DNA of 64,000 nucleotides from Bacillus rhizoplanae (GCF_917563915.1 NZ_CAKJTI010000003.1:124001-188000), one strand, 5' to 3'. Positions 35,979 through 46,155 are shown, counted from the stretch's first letter. Notes: generated by a model not told the origin, from the sequence alone. Made by a program: numbers and translations.

Positions 35979-36182
35979 ATGTCTGTTGGACTTATAAAGA
36001 TGTGGTTTTCTTTGGGAGCAATGGCTCTCATGTTTATTGCTGTTATTTTCATTTTGTTAAGTCGCCATAAAATAAAGAATACGTTTTTGAAAGGGTTTAC
36101 AGCTTTGTTTGCATATGCCTGTATGATTGTGTCGGGACTTATTATTTTTCTTGTTGTATTTAGTGGGCCAATTGAACAATAG
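35979..36182 (+). CDS. yphE: DUF2768 membrane protein YphE
   Basis: The function is unknown. The 67 aa protein is two transmembrane helices (about 7-27 and 38-60) joined by a basic loop (SRHKIKNTF). ATG follows AAAGGGGTG. In B. subtilis yphE lies between gpsA and yphF, as here; yphF starts 21 bp later. Confidence 0.87.
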   Translation: MSVGLIKMWFSLGAMALMFIAVIFILLSRHKIKNTFLKGFTALFAYACMIVSGLIIFLVVFSGPIEQ

Positions 36183-36203
36183 AAACTAAAGGACGGATTT
36201 CTG

Positions 36204-36914
36204 ATGAAGAAAACGCTAATGATTATCGTATTGTGTTGCACCAGCATGTTATCTGGGTGTCTATATCCGAAAGAAAAAGTACAACAAAATGTAGTACCAT
36301 ATGAAGATCAATTACAAGCGGTGCAAACAGCAGTTAATACATATAGAGAACAAAATGATAATATATTGCCTATTAAAACACGCGATATGAATACACCAAT
36401 CTATCAAAAATATCCAATTGATTTTCAAAAGATTACGCCTGGGCTTATGCAAGAACCACCTGGAAATGCTTTTGAAAGCGGAGGCATTTATCAGTATGTA
36501 TTAGTTGATGTAGAAACAAATCCAACTGTGAAATTAATTGATGTTCGAACGGCTGAACAGATTCAAGATTTAAAGTTGAAACTACAAATCTATCGTGATG
36601 AGCATAAATATCCACCGTTTAAAAAAATAATTACAGATGGTGTGTATGAGCTTGATTATAAAAAAATGGGATATAAAGAAATTCCTCAAGTGGAAAGCCC
36701 ATATTCTGGTAAGAATCTACCTTTTGTTATTGATGAGAAAGGTGAAGTATATATTGATTATCGCGTTGACTTATACGACATGTTACAAAAATATGGTGAT
36801 GAAGTGAAAGAAGGAGAAGATATTCGCCAGTTGCTTGTGAAACATACTCCATTTGTACCGGTGTATTCCTTACCGTATACAGTAAAGAACAAAGAACCAA
36901 TTTTTTTTAAGTGA
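36204..36914 (+). CDS. yphF: Lipoprotein YphF
   Basis: This is a predicted lipoprotein of unknown function. The 236 aa protein has a signal peptide with lipobox LSGC, so the lipidated cysteine is residue 19. The rest is hydrophilic, with IDVRTAEQIQDLKLKLQIYR (about 112-131) and SPYSGKNLPFVIDEKGEVY (about 165-183). It follows yphE in the same operon and precedes spoIVA. A DUF3939-like family assignment is from memory. Confidence 0.87.
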   Translation: MKKTLMIIVLCCTSMLSGCLYPKEKVQQNVVPYEDQLQAVQTAVNTYREQNDNILPIKTRDMNTPIYQKYPIDFQKITPGLMQEPPGNAFESGGIYQYVLVDVETNPTVKLIDVRTAEQIQDLKLKLQIYRDEHKYPPFKKIITDGVYELDYKKMGYKEIPQVESPYSGKNLPFVIDEKGEVYIDYRVDLYDMLQKYGDEVKEGEDIRQLLVKHTPFVPVYSLPYTVKNKEPIFFK

Positions 36915-36922
36915 TAAGTCAT

Positions 36923-36964
36923 GAACCTTTCTTCTAACGAATAAGTTCTAGAAGAAGGGTTTTT
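36923..36964 (+). terminator. Terminator of yphE-yphF
   Basis: AACCTTTCTTCTA pairs with TAGAAGAAGGGTT, then T. Confidence 0.8.
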
Positions 36965-37011
36965 AACTTCTTGAAACATTTGCATCGTATACAAAAAGTT
37001 CTTTTTAAATA

Positions 37012-37042
37012 GTCATATGAAATTGGGACAAAATCATATGCT
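37012..37042 (+). promoter_or_regulatory. Sigma-E-type promoter of spoIVA
   Basis: GTCATATG (37012-37019) and CATATGCT (37035-37042) fit the sigma-E pattern with 15 bases between. spoIVA is sigma-E controlled in B. subtilis. Confidence 0.6.
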
Positions 37043-37105
37043 GTACAGTCCAAACTACAAGAATAATCATGATTTATTCCCAAAAATGTTGAGGGAGGGA
37101 ATCAC

Positions 37106-38584
37106 TTGGAAAAGGTTGATATTTTTAAAGATATCGCTGAGCGTACAGGCGGTGATATTTATCTAGGGGTTGTAGGAGCTGTTCGAACAGGAAAATCTAC
37201 TTTTATTAAGAAGTTTATGGAGCTAGTTGTTATTCCTAATATCGAAAACGATTCGGATCGTCAGCGTGCACAAGACGAACTGCCGCAAAGTGCAGCAGGA
37301 CGTACAATAATGACAACGGAGCCCAAATTTGTTCCAAACCAAGCGGTTTCTATCCATGTTGATGATGGACTCGATGTGAATATCCGCTTAGTAGATTGTG
37401 TAGGTTATACTGTCCCAGGAGCGAAAGGATATGAAGACGAAAATGGACCACGTATGATTAATACACCATGGTATGAAGAACCGATTCCATTTCATGAAGC
37501 AGCGGAAATTGGGACACGGAAAGTAATTCAAGAACATTCTACAATAGGTGTAGTTATTACAACTGATGGAACAATTGGAGAAATCCCCCGCCGTGATTAC
37601 ATTGAAGCGGAAGGCCGGGTCGTAAATGAATTAAAAGAAGTAGGAAAACCTTTCATTATGATTATTAATACAGTACAGCCATATCATCCTGATACAGAAC
37701 AACTTCGTCAAAGTTTAGTAGAAGAATATGATATTCCAGTGTTAGCAATGAGCGTAGAAGGGTTAAGAGAAGGGGATGTATATAATGTACTGCGCGAGGC
37801 ATTATACGAGTTCCCAGTTTTAGAAGTGAATGTAAATCTTCCGAGTTGGGTAATGGTGTTAAATGACAACCACTGGCTTCGTCAAAGCTATCAAGAGGCT
37901 GTCCAAGAAACAGTAAAAGATATTAAGCGTCTTCGTGATGTTGACCGCGTTGTATGGCAATTTAGTCAATATGAATTTATTGATCGTGCAAGTCTTGCAG
38001 GAATTGATATGGGGCAAGGTGTTGCAGAGATAGACTTATATGCACCAGATGAATTGTACGATCAAATTTTAAAAGAAGTGGTAGGCGTTGAAATTCGTGG
38101 TAGAGATCATTTATTAAAGTTAATGCTTGACTTCGCTTATGCGAAAACGGAATATGATCAAGTTGCAGATGCACTAAAAATGGTAAAACAAACAGGATAC
38201 GGTGTTGCAGCACCGGCACTAGCAGATATGAGCTTAGATGAGCCGGAAATTATTCGACATGGATCGCGCTTTGGTGTGAAATTAAAAGCTGTTGCCCCAT
38301 CTATTCATATGATTAAAGTTGATGTGGAATCAACATTTGAACCAATTATTGGAACAGAAAAGCAAAGTGAAGAGCTTGTTCGCTATTTAATGCAAGATTT
38401 TGAAGATGACCCACTTTCTATTTGGAATTCGGACATTTTTGGGCGATCACTTAGCTCTATCGTTCGAGAAGGGATTCAGGCAAAATTATCATTAATGCCA
38501 GAAAATGCTCGTTATAAATTAAAAGAAACGCTAGAACGAATTATAAATGAAGGATCTGGCGGCTTAATAGCAATTATTTTATAA
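37106..38584 (+). CDS. spoIVA: Stage IV sporulation protein A, coat ATPase
   Basis: SpoIVA polymerises by ATP hydrolysis on the forespore surface and anchors the spore coat basement layer. The 492 aa protein has a TRAFAC-type ATPase domain with Walker A GAVRTGKST near 24-32, a switch-like DCVGYTVPGA near 97-106, and a conserved C-terminal end (EGSGGLIAIIL) needed for localisation. TTG start follows GAGGGAGG. It is monocistronic. Confidence 0.97.
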   Translation: MEKVDIFKDIAERTGGDIYLGVVGAVRTGKSTFIKKFMELVVIPNIENDSDRQRAQDELPQSAAGRTIMTTEPKFVPNQAVSIHVDDGLDVNIRLVDCVGYTVPGAKGYEDENGPRMINTPWYEEPIPFHEAAEIGTRKVIQEHSTIGVVITTDGTIGEIPRRDYIEAEGRVVNELKEVGKPFIMIINTVQPYHPDTEQLRQSLVEEYDIPVLAMSVEGLREGDVYNVLREALYEFPVLEVNVNLPSWVMVLNDNHWLRQSYQEAVQETVKDIKRLRDVDRVVWQFSQYEFIDRASLAGIDMGQGVAEIDLYAPDELYDQILKEVVGVEIRGRDHLLKLMLDFAYAKTEYDQVADALKMVKQTGYGVAAPALADMSLDEPEIIRHGSRFGVKLKAVAPSIHMIKVDVESTFEPIIGTEKQSEELVRYLMQDFEDDPLSIWNSDIFGRSLSSIVREGIQAKLSLMPENARYKLKETLERIINEGSGGLIAIIL

Positions 38585-38585
38585 T

Positions 38586-38616
38586 TGAAAGACTCCTTAT
38601 TGGGGAGTCTTTTTTT
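38586..38616 (+). terminator. Terminator of spoIVA
   Basis: AAAGACTCC/GGAGTCTTT stem and seven T. Confidence 0.9.
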
Positions 38617-38718
38617 GTTTTTCATAGAAAAACAAAATGCCATTATCTAACACTTTATAGGTGATTGTCAAGTTTCATCAGTTTTTCACATTTTCGTGGC
38701 AACATTTTCTTTAAAAAT

Positions 38719-38745
38719 ATTGAATTATAAAGGAGAATCGTATAA
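38719..38745 (+). promoter_or_regulatory. Possible sigma-A promoter of hbs
   Basis: TTGAAT, 15 bases, TATAAT in the stretch between spoIVA and hbs. The leader would be about 120 bases long. Confidence 0.45.
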
Positions 38746-38872
38746 TATAGGCCTTGATAATGATTTTATCTACATCTTTGTAGTATAGAATTTGTAAAAA
38801 TTGCCTACAAATGAAGGTAAGACTCATTTTATGATCATTATACAGTCGTATCTTTGGGAGGAGGTGAATGGC

Positions 38873-39145
38873 ATGAACAAGACAGATTTAATCAATGCTG
38901 TTGCAGAAGCAAGTTCCCTTTCTAAAAAGGACGCAACAAAAGCAGTTGACGCTGTTTTTGATTCCATCTTAGAAGCTTTAAAGCAAGGTGATAAAGTACA
39001 ACTTATCGGATTTGGTAACTTCGAAGTTCGTGAGCGTGCGGCTCGTAAAGGACGCAACCCACAAACTGGTGAGGAAATTGAAATCGCGGCAAGCAAAGTA
39101 CCTGCATTCAAACCTGGTAAAGCGCTAAAAGATGCGGTTAAATAA
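38873..39145 (+). CDS. hbs: HU-family DNA-binding protein
   Basis: This is the main nucleoid-associated histone-like protein. The 90 aa protein has [14 protein letters not shown] at the start, [20 protein letters not shown] at about 46-65 (DNA-embracing arm) and [16 protein letters not shown] at the end. ATG at 38873 follows GGGAGGAGGTG; a longer frame from 38801 is an artefact. Closed by a terminator. Confidence 0.97.
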   Translation: MNKTDLINAVAEASSLSKKDATKAVDAVFDSILEALKQGDKVQLIGFGNFEVRERAARKGRNPQTGEEIEIAASKVPAFKPGKALKDAVK

Positions 39146-39162
39146 TCCTTACATATTACGGG

Positions 39163-39199
39163 GAAGAAGAGTTTCCTTATTGGAAACTCTTCTTTTTGC
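39163..39199 (+). terminator. Terminator of hbs
   Basis: GAAGAAGAGTTTCC/GGAAACTCTTCTTTTT. Confidence 0.92.
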
Positions 39200-39267
39200 T
39201 TTTAAAAACATATATATGCTAGAATGTGTTCGTAGTATTTTTAGGTTTTATTCGGGAGGGCTAGCGG

Positions 39268-39837
39268 ATGGCAAATGTAAACTTAGAACAGATCGAACAT
39301 GCAGTACGTCTTATTTTAGAAGCAATTGGGGACGATCCAAATCGTGAGGGAGTATTAGATACACCAAAACGTGTTGCGAAGATGTATGCAGAAGTATTTT
39401 CTGGTATGCATGAAGATCCAAAAGAACATTTACATAAAGTGTTTGGTGAAGAGCATGAAGAGCTTGTATTGGTAAAAGATATTCCGTTCTTTTCTATGTG
39501 TGAGCATCATCTCGTTCCGTTTTATGGCGTTGCTCATGTTGCATATATTCCACGTGGTGGAAAAGTAACAGGGTTAAGTAAATTGGCACGTACAGTAGAT
39601 ACAGTTGCGCGTCGACCACAATTGCAAGAACGAATTACATCAACAGTAGCAGATTCTATTATGGAAGTGTTAGAGCCGCATGGTGTAATGGTTGTTGTAG
39701 AAGCAGAGCATATGTGCATGACAATGCGCGGTGTGAAAAAACCTGGTGCAAAAACTGTAACAACTGCAGTGCGTGGTGTGTTAGAAACGGACGCACCAGC
39801 ACGTGCGGAGATTCTATCTTTTATTAAGACTAATTAG
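39268..39837 (+). CDS. folE: GTP cyclohydrolase I
   Basis: The enzyme converts GTP to 7,8-dihydroneopterin triphosphate for folate. The 189 aa protein (MtrA in B. subtilis) has zinc ligands in [12 protein letters not shown] (near 75-86) and [11 protein letters not shown] (near 148-158), and the GVAHVAYIP and SKLARTVD motifs. ATG follows GGGAGGGC. In B. subtilis mtrB (TRAP) follows; here it does not. Confidence 0.96.
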   Translation: MANVNLEQIEHAVRLILEAIGDDPNREGVLDTPKRVAKMYAEVFSGMHEDPKEHLHKVFGEEHEELVLVKDIPFFSMCEHHLVPFYGVAHVAYIPRGGKVTGLSKLARTVDTVARRPQLQERITSTVADSIMEVLEPHGVMVVVEAEHMCMTMRGVKKPGAKTVTTAVRGVLETDAPARAEILSFIKTN

Positions 39838-39839
39838 TA

Positions 39840-39867
39840 GGAAAGCAGGAAACTGCTTTTCTTTTTT
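39840..39867 (+). terminator. Terminator of folE
   Basis: GAAAGCAG/CTGCTTTTC stem and seven T. Confidence 0.85.
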
Positions 39868-40020
39868 TATCCTGCTATTCGTGGGCAATAAGACCCCTCA
39901 TCTCAAGATTCAGAGAGAAGCGGAGAAGATAGGTGGGGAATAACTGCTGGCATGTGCCCGATTGGTTCAACTAACCATCAATGGGGGATGAAAAAAACCA
40001 CTGATAGAAGTTCCACTTTA
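39866..40020. repeat. bcr1 repeat, full-length copy between folE and hepS
   Basis: TTTATCCTGCTATTCGTGGGCAATAAG to GAAGTTCCACTTTA. It is the subtype with CTGCTGGCATGTGCCCGATTGG. It occupies the position where mtrB would be in B. subtilis. Confidence 0.93.
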
Positions 40021-40156
40021 TACCAATATAACGGCCAGGATAAGGGGAAATAAAGATCAATTTTTACTTTGTTTCGTTTCGTCAAGTTTTCTTTATAGAA
40101 AAATGAATGAATGTGTTATAATAGGTTTTATGAATTAGAAAACAAGGGTGATTTTT

Positions 40157-40900
40157 GTGGGTAACATCTACGGAGGGTTTACGGATATAAAGGAGCAGCT
40201 ATATAAAAAACTACGCCATCCTTATTTTATAAAGTACATTGAAGAACCAGTTATTGATGAAAAAAAATTAGCGTTCTTATATTCCATTTTAAAAAGTGCA
40301 AACTTACATAGAGAGCAAATTGAACATTACGTAGTAACCATTATGCTTGTACAAATTGCTTTAGATACACATGAGAAAGTATCAAATAAAGAGGAGACGG
40401 ATGGGTCTCATAAGCGGCGCCAACTAACAGTATTAGCAGGGGATTATTATAGTGGGCTATATTATTATTTACTTTCAATGAATCATGATATCGTACTGAT
40501 TCGTGCGTTGGCAGAAGGTATTAAAGAGATTAATGAACACAAAATTATGTTATATCAGCAAACATATGAAACGATAGAAGAAATGTTAAGCAGTGTAGGA
40601 ATGATTGAATCGGCTCTTTTACAAAAAACGTGTGATCATTTTCAAGTGAAACATGTAAAGTCAACAATTAACAATATATTTGCAATAGCTCGTTTGCAAA
40701 CTGAGTATCAAATATTCTTGAAGAAAGAATCGTCGCCAGTATTTACGGCATTTCAAAAGATTTTATCTTCTGATGATAAAACGAAAGTGGAAAACGTATA
40801 CAACGAATCGATAAAAAAGATACGAAGTCAAATTAATACTTTGATGCAAGATGATACAGGGATTGAAACATTTTTTTCCACATTGAAAGAGGCGACTTGA
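40157..40900 (+). CDS. hepS: Heptaprenyl diphosphate synthase component I
   Basis: HepS is the small non-catalytic subunit that, with HepT, makes the C35 side chain of menaquinone-7. The 247 aa helical protein carries [20 protein letters not shown] near 28-47 and [14 protein letters not shown] near 94-107, a conserved HepS core motif. GTG at 40157 follows AAGGGTGA; the first GTG of the frame (40148) overlaps that site. It is followed by menG. Confidence 0.93.
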   Translation: MGNIYGGFTDIKEQLYKKLRHPYFIKYIEEPVIDEKKLAFLYSILKSANLHREQIEHYVVTIMLVQIALDTHEKVSNKEETDGSHKRRQLTVLAGDYYSGLYYYLLSMNHDIVLIRALAEGIKEINEHKIMLYQQTYETIEEMLSSVGMIESALLQKTCDHFQVKHVKSTINNIFAIARLQTEYQIFLKKESSPVFTAFQKILSSDDKTKVENVYNESIKKIRSQINTLMQDDTGIETFFSTLKEAT

Positions 40901-40937
40901 GTATTTTGAATTTTACAGTTGGAAGAAGGGTAAAAGC

Positions 40938-41645
40938 ATGCAACAATCAAAAGAAGAAAGAGTACATGACGTATTTGAGAAGATATACAATAAATACGAT
41001 GTAATGAATTCAGTTATTAGCTTTCAAAGACATAAAGCATGGCGCAAAGAAACGATGCGAATTATGGATGTTCAACCTAGGAGCACAGCGCTTGATGTAT
41101 GCTGTGGAACGGCTGACTGGACAATTGCGCTTGCTGATGCGGTCGGTTCAAATGGAAAAGTATATGGATTAGATTTTAGTAAAAATATGCTTTCGGTTGG
41201 AAAAGAGAAAGTGGAAGCTTTACAATTGGATCGAGTAGAATTAATTCATGGTAATGCCATGGAACTACCCTTTGAGGATGATATGTTTGATTATGTCACA
41301 ATTGGATTTGGACTCCGAAATGTGCCGGATTATATACAGGTATTAAAAGAGATGACTCGTGTTGTAAAACCGGGTGGGAAGGTTATTTGCTTAGAAACAT
41401 CGCAGCCGACAATGATTGGGATTCGACAAGGTTATCTTTTATATTTTAAATACATTATGCCTTTATTCGGAAGGCTATTTGCTAAAAGTTATAAAGAATA
41501 TTCGTGGTTACAAGAATCAGCAAGCACATTTCCAGGAATGAAAGAATTGGCTCGTATGTTTGAAGAAGCTGGACTAGAACAAGTAAGAGTAAAGCCGTTT
41601 ACTTTTGGAGTAGCAGCAATGCACTTAGGTTATAAGCCGAAATAA
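40938..41645 (+). CDS. menG: Demethylmenaquinone methyltransferase
   Basis: The enzyme uses S-adenosylmethionine to methylate demethylmenaquinone in the last step of menaquinone synthesis. The 235 aa protein has [17 protein letters not shown] near 19-35, SAM motif [17 protein letters not shown] near 52-68 and [11 protein letters not shown]. It lies between hepS and hepT. Its TAA stop lies inside the ATAAA of the bcr1 copy that now separates it from hepT. Confidence 0.95.
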   Translation: MQQSKEERVHDVFEKIYNKYDVMNSVISFQRHKAWRKETMRIMDVQPRSTALDVCCGTADWTIALADAVGSNGKVYGLDFSKNMLSVGKEKVEALQLDRVELIHGNAMELPFEDDMFDYVTIGFGLRNVPDYIQVLKEMTRVVKPGGKVICLETSQPTMIGIRQGYLLYFKYIMPLFGRLFAKSYKEYSWLQESASTFPGMKELARMFEEAGLEQVRVKPFTFGVAAMHLGYKPK

Positions 41646-41799
41646 AGTGAAATTATCATCAGTAGGAACTGTATTCCTTGTTGATGGAAAGGTATCATCA
41701 ATCGGGCTCTAACGGGCGGTTCTCTCCCGCCTATCTTTATTTTTTTGTTTCCTCACAATCTTGAGGTGGGAGTCTTACTTCCCTTTAAAGCGGGATAAA
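41642..41799. repeat. bcr1 repeat between menG and hepT
   Basis: ATAAAGTGAAATTATCATCAGTAGG to CCCTTTAAAGCGGGATAAA, with diverged arms (CTCTCCCGCCT/AGGTGGGAG). The menG stop codon lies in its first five bases. Confidence 0.9.
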
Positions 41800-41833
41800 A
41801 ATAGAAAAGAAGTTTTAGGTTAAGGTGAACGAT

Positions 41834-42796
41834 ATGAAGTTACAACTTATGTATTCTTTTTTACGATCGGATATTGATAAAATTGAGAAAGAACTAAAAG
41901 TAGTTGTTGCTTCTGAGCAACAATTGCTGGAAGAAGCTGCGTTGCAACTGATTGAGGCCGGTGGAAAACGAATCCGACCTGTTTTCGTTCTGCTTGCGGG
42001 AAAATTTGGAGATTATAAGCTTGATGTAATTAAACATGTTGCCGTTGCATTAGAGCTTATTCATATGGCTTCTCTTGTGCACGACGATGTAATTGATGCC
42101 GCTCTTTTAAGAAGAGGGAGTGCGACTGTAAATGCAAACTGGGGCGATCGCATTGCAATGTATACAGGTGATTATTTATTTGCAAAGTCTCTAGAGTGCA
42201 TTACAAATTTAGAAAGTCCAGAAGTACATAAAGCATTATCGCATACAATTCTTGAAGTGTGTAAAGGAGAAATTGAGCAAATTAAAGATAAGTATGATTT
42301 TGGACAAAATTTACGAACATATTTACGCCGTATTAAACGAAAAACGGCACTTTTAATTGCTGCGAGTTGTCAATTAGGGGCAATTGCATCTGGTGCATGT
42401 CGTGATACAGTCAATCGTTTGTTTTGGTATGGTTACTTTGTTGGCATGTCTTATCAAATTATTGATGATATTTTAGATTTTGTGTCGACAGAAGAAAAGC
42501 TTGGAAAACCGGCAGGGGGAGATTTATTACAAGGTAATATTACACTTCCTGCTTTATATGCGATGGAAGATCCTAAACTTCGCGAGAGAATTGTTCGAGT
42601 TAATGAAAATACGCCTTCAAATGAAATGAAAGAAATTATTGAAGCGGTCAAAAATAGTAATGCAATTGATCAAGCTTTTGCATTTAGTGAAAGATATTTA
42701 CATAAAGCATTAGAAGTTATTAAGCCATTGCCTCGTGGACAGGCGAAACTGGCATTGCAAAATGTTGCAAAGTATATAGGGAAACGTAAATTTTAA
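41834..42796 (+). CDS. hepT: Heptaprenyl diphosphate synthase component II
   Basis: HepT is the catalytic prenyl transferase subunit. The 320 aa protein has both aspartate-rich motifs, LVHDDVIDAALLRRG near 80-94 and IIDDILDFVS near 210-219, as well as GGKRIRP near 44-50. ATG at 41834 follows AAGGTGA; an in-frame GTG at 41825 overlaps this site. It belongs with hepS and menG, but a 188 bp gap with bcr1 splits the operon. Confidence 0.95.
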   Translation: MKLQLMYSFLRSDIDKIEKELKVVVASEQQLLEEAALQLIEAGGKRIRPVFVLLAGKFGDYKLDVIKHVAVALELIHMASLVHDDVIDAALLRRGSATVNANWGDRIAMYTGDYLFAKSLECITNLESPEVHKALSHTILEVCKGEIEQIKDKYDFGQNLRTYLRRIKRKTALLIAASCQLGAIASGACRDTVNRLFWYGYFVGMSYQIIDDILDFVSTEEKLGKPAGGDLLQGNITLPALYAMEDPKLRERIVRVNENTPSNEMKEIIEAVKNSNAIDQAFAFSERYLHKALEVIKPLPRGQAKLALQNVAKYIGKRKF

Positions 42797-42839
42797 ATGT
42801 TTTTCGAGGAAAATAATAATCTCTCCATTTCAAAACTGT

Positions 42840-42868
42840 TGCACAATTTTGATAACGGTGATACTATG
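42840..42868 (+). promoter_or_regulatory. Probable sigma-A promoter of ndk
   Basis: TTGCAC, 17 bases, TACTAT, about 50 bp before the ndk start. Confidence 0.55.
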
Positions 42869-42918
42869 TGTTTGGGGATGTACAATTACATACATAATAG
42901 GAAGTGGAGAGATTTATT

Positions 42919-43365
42919 ATGGAAAAAACGTTTTTAATGGTAAAACCAGATGGTGTACAGCGTGCAGTCATTGGGGAGATTGTTGCTAGATTTGAAAGAA
43001 AGGGCTTTCAATTAGTTGGTGCTAAGCTTATGCAAGTAACACCAGAGATTGCTGGACAGCATTATGCTGAACATAAAGAGAGACCTTTCTTCGGTGAATT
43101 AGTAGATTTCATTACATCTGGACCTGTTTTTGCAATGGTATGGCAAGGTGAAGGTGTTGTTGAGACAGCTCGTAACATGATGGGGAAAACAAGACCAAAT
43201 GAAGCTGCACCTGGTACAATTCGCGGTGACTTTGGAGTAACTGTTGCGAAAAACATTATTCACGGTTCAGATTCTCTTGAAAGTGCAGAACGTGAAATCG
43301 GTATTTTCTTTAACAAAGAAGAGTTAGTTGAGTATTCTAGATCAATGAATGAGTGGATTTACTAA
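42919..43365 (+). CDS. ndk: Nucleoside diphosphate kinase
   Basis: The enzyme transfers the gamma phosphate between nucleoside triphosphates and diphosphates. The 148 aa protein has MVKPDGVQR near 7-15, and the active-site histidine in NIIHGSDS near 112-119. The usual ATG at 42919 follows GTGGAGAG and gives the family length. It lies between hepT and aroF, as in B. subtilis. Confidence 0.97.
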   Translation: MEKTFLMVKPDGVQRAVIGEIVARFERKGFQLVGAKLMQVTPEIAGQHYAEHKERPFFGELVDFITSGPVFAMVWQGEGVVETARNMMGKTRPNEAAPGTIRGDFGVTVAKNIIHGSDSLESAEREIGIFFNKEELVEYSRSMNEWIY

Positions 43366-43412
43366 TTATTTTGAAATAATTTGTAAACGCTTTAAAGATA
43401 GTGAATATAGTG

Positions 43413-43457
43413 AAAAAGCGCAAGAAAGGATGTCTGAATTCCTTCTTGCGCTTTTTT
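43413..43457 (+). terminator. Terminator of ndk
   Basis: AAAAAGCGCAAGAA/TTCTTGCGCTTTTTT, 14 bp stem with a 16-base loop. Confidence 0.9.
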
Positions 43458-43532
43458 GTTTCATATTAGTTACGAATCAATAGAGGTTATGATATAGTGT
43501 TACATAAATACTGAAGTAAAGGGGAATAACCG

Positions 43533-44705
43533 ATGCGATATATAACAGCTGGTGAATCTCACGGACCACAACTAACGACAATATTAGAGGGGATTCCGGC
43601 AGGTTTACCTTTAGTAGCGGAGGATATTAATACAGAATTAGCAAGAAGACAAAAAGGGCATGGCCGTGGACGCCGCATGCAAATTGAAAAAGATCAAGTT
43701 CAAATTTTAAGTGGTGTGCGTCATGGATATACAATTGGTGCACCAATTACGCTCGTTGTCGAAAATCGTGATTTTACACATTGGACAAAAATTATGGGAG
43801 CAGAGCCGTTAACAGAGGAAGAATCAAAAGAGATGAAACGACAAATTACACGACCTCGTCCAGGACATGCAGATTTAAATGGTGCGATTAAATATGGTCA
43901 TCGCGATATGCGCAATGTATTAGAGCGTTCTTCAGCTAGAGAAACGACGGTTCGTGTAGCTGCTGGAGCTGTTGCAAAGCGCATTTTAGAAGAACTGGGT
44001 ATAAAAGTAGCAGGGCATGTAATTGAAATTGGAGGAGTGAAAGCGGAGAAGCAGTCGTATAACTCTATTGAAGAGTTACAAACGATTACAGAGGCATCTC
44101 CTGTTCGTTGTTTAGATGAAGAAGCAGCGCAGAAAATGATGCAAGCAATTGATGATGCAAAAACAAACGGAGATTCTATCGGAGGGATCGTCGAAGTTGT
44201 TATAGAAGGTATGCCAGTTGGTGTTGGAAGTTATGTGCATTATGATCGTAAATTAGACGCAAAACTTGCAGCTGCAATTATGAGTATTAATGCATTTAAA
44301 GGTGTGGAAATTGGGATTGGTTTTGAGGCAGCTCGTAAGCCAGGAAGTCTTGTTCATGACGAGATTTTATGGGATAAAGATAATGGATATACGAGACGTA
44401 CAAACAATGCAGGTGGATTAGAGGGCGGTATGACGACAGGTATGCCAGTTGTTGTTCGCGGAGTCATGAAACCAATTCCAACTTTATATAAACCGCTGCA
44501 AAGTATTGATATTGATACGAAAGAAGCGTTTCAAGCAAGTATTGAGCGTTCTGATAGCTGTGCTGTACCAGCAGCAAGTGTTGTAGCGGAAGCTGTTGTA
44601 GCTTGGGAACTGGCTACAGCCGTGATTGAACAATTTGGGACGGATCGCATTGATTTAATTCGTGAAAATATTGATAAACATAACGAATATGCGAGGGAAT
44701 TTTGA
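43533..44705 (+). CDS. aroF: Chorismate synthase
   Basis: The FMN-dependent enzyme converts EPSP to chorismate. The 390 aa protein has [18 protein letters not shown] near 7-24, [12 protein letters not shown] near 45-57, [16 protein letters not shown] near 131-146 and [13 protein letters not shown] near 335-347. In Bacillus it is named aroF (aroC elsewhere). It opens the aroF-aroB-aroH-hisC operon; its TGA shares one base with the aroB ATG. Confidence 0.97.
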   Translation: MRYITAGESHGPQLTTILEGIPAGLPLVAEDINTELARRQKGHGRGRRMQIEKDQVQILSGVRHGYTIGAPITLVVENRDFTHWTKIMGAEPLTEEESKEMKRQITRPRPGHADLNGAIKYGHRDMRNVLERSSARETTVRVAAGAVAKRILEELGIKVAGHVIEIGGVKAEKQSYNSIEELQTITEASPVRCLDEEAAQKMMQAIDDAKTNGDSIGGIVEVVIEGMPVGVGSYVHYDRKLDAKLAAAIMSINAFKGVEIGIGFEAARKPGSLVHDEILWDKDNGYTRRTNNAGGLEGGMTTGMPVVVRGVMKPIPTLYKPLQSIDIDTKEAFQASIERSDSCAVPAASVVAEAVVAWELATAVIEQFGTDRIDLIRENIDKHNEYAREF

Positions 44706-45796
44706 TGAAGACAATACAGATTCAAACAGGTTCCAAACAATATAATGTGTATGTTGGAGCTCATGCATTGTTACAATTATCAAAGATTATAGAAAATATG
44801 AAACCAGCCGTTTCAAGTATTCTACTGATTTCTGATGAAACGGTAGCTTCATTCCATCTAGATGAAGTGAAAAATACTTTGCAATTAGAAAAAGATGTGT
44901 TTTCATTTGTTATTCCGAGTGGTGAAAAAGAAAAATCGTTTGAAAATTATTATGCGGTTCAAACGTTTGCGCTTGAAAAAGGCTTAGATCGTCATTCGCT
45001 TATTATTGCACTTGGCGGTGGAATGATTGGAGATTTAGCGGGATTTGTTGCAGCAACGTTTATGAGAGGTATTCGATTTGTACAGGTACCAACAACGTTA
45101 CTTGCCCATGATAGTGCAGTTGGAGGTAAGGTTGCAATCAATCATCCGCTTGGGAAAAATATGATTGGTGCATTTCATCAGCCAGAGGCAGTGATTTATC
45201 ATACTCCGTTTTTAAATTCTCTTCCAGAAAAAGAATGGCGCTCTGGTTTTGCAGAAGTAATTAAACATTCGTTTATTGGGGATGTAAAATTATATCATTG
45301 GCTGCGTGAAGAAGTGAAAACATTGACTGATTTAAGGGATGATAAGTTAATTTATACACTGCAGCGCGCGATTCCAGTAAAAGCAAAAATTGTTGCAGAG
45401 GATGAAACCGAAAAAGGTGTTCGTGCTTACTTAAATTTTGGGCATACACTTGGACATGCTCTGGAAAAAGAGATGGGATATGGAAATATAACACATGGTG
45501 ATGGTGTTGCAATCGGCATGTTATTTGCCATCTTTTTAAGTGAACAAATATATGAAAAAGACCTTCAATATAAGGAGATTAAACGGTGGTTTACTGCATA
45601 TGGCTATCCGAGCATGCCAAGTAAACTTGATGTGAATCGCCTCGTTCAAGTGATGAAACAAGATAAAAAAGCGAATGGTGGAACAATTCGTATGGTCGTT
45701 ATGCAGGAGATTGGGGTAGTGGATGTCGTATCTATTTCAGATGAGACCGTCCGAACGGCTTTAGAAGCATTTCAAAGAGAGGAGGAGTCTATTTGA
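44705..45796 (+). CDS. aroB: 3-dehydroquinate synthase
   Basis: This is the NAD- and metal-dependent cyclase of the shikimate pathway. The 363 aa protein has GGGMIGDLAGFVAATFMRG near 102-120, metal ligands in RSGFAEVIKHS (E near 184) and NFGHTLGHALE (H near 247) and in THGDGVAIGM (H near 264). ATG at 44705 follows GAGGGA. It overlaps aroF by 1 bp and aroH by 4 bp. Confidence 0.97.
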   Translation: MKTIQIQTGSKQYNVYVGAHALLQLSKIIENMKPAVSSILLISDETVASFHLDEVKNTLQLEKDVFSFVIPSGEKEKSFENYYAVQTFALEKGLDRHSLIIALGGGMIGDLAGFVAATFMRGIRFVQVPTTLLAHDSAVGGKVAINHPLGKNMIGAFHQPEAVIYHTPFLNSLPEKEWRSGFAEVIKHSFIGDVKLYHWLREEVKTLTDLRDDKLIYTLQRAIPVKAKIVAEDETEKGVRAYLNFGHTLGHALEKEMGYGNITHGDGVAIGMLFAIFLSEQIYEKDLQYKEIKRWFTAYGYPSMPSKLDVNRLVQVMKQDKKANGGTIRMVVMQEIGVVDVVSISDETVRTALEAFQREEESI

Positions 45797-46155
45797 TTCG
45801 CGCGATTCGCGGCGCAACTACAGTCGATTGTAATGAAATAGAGGAAATATTGACTGCAACAGAGCGTTTAGTGAAAGAAATGGCAAGCAATAATAGAGTT
45901 TCTCCTGTTGATATTGTATCTGTATTAATTTCCACAACAGCAGATATAAATGCATGTTTTCCGGCAGCTGTATTAAGGCGTATTAAGGGTTGGTCTTATG
46001 TACCGGTCATGTGTATGCAAGAAATAGAAGTGCCAAATGCTCTTGAGAAATGTATTCGCGTTATGATGACGGTTATGACCAATAAACTACAGCATGAAAT
46101 TCATCATATCTATTTAGAGAAAGCGGTGCAGCTAAGGCCCGATTTACAAAAATAA
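45793..46155 (+). CDS. aroH: Chorismate mutase (AroH class)
   Basis: The enzyme rearranges chorismate to prephenate. The 120 aa protein is the monofunctional AroH type ([12 protein letters not shown] start, [17 protein letters not shown] near 43-59, and CIRVMMTV near 89). TTG start overlaps the end of aroB and follows GAGGAGG. In B. subtilis the trp operon is inserted after aroH; here hisC follows directly. Confidence 0.96.
   Translation: MIRAIRGATTVDCNEIEEILTATERLVKEMASNNRVSPVDIVSVLISTTADINACFPAAVLRRIKGWSYVPVMCMQEIEVPNALEKCIRVMMTVMTNKLQHEIHHIYLEKAVQLRPDLQK

Noticed and set aside
43386-43399. cre-like TGTAAACGCTTTAA after ndk
   Set aside because: It lies between the ndk stop and its terminator, where a transcription factor site is unlikely to matter.
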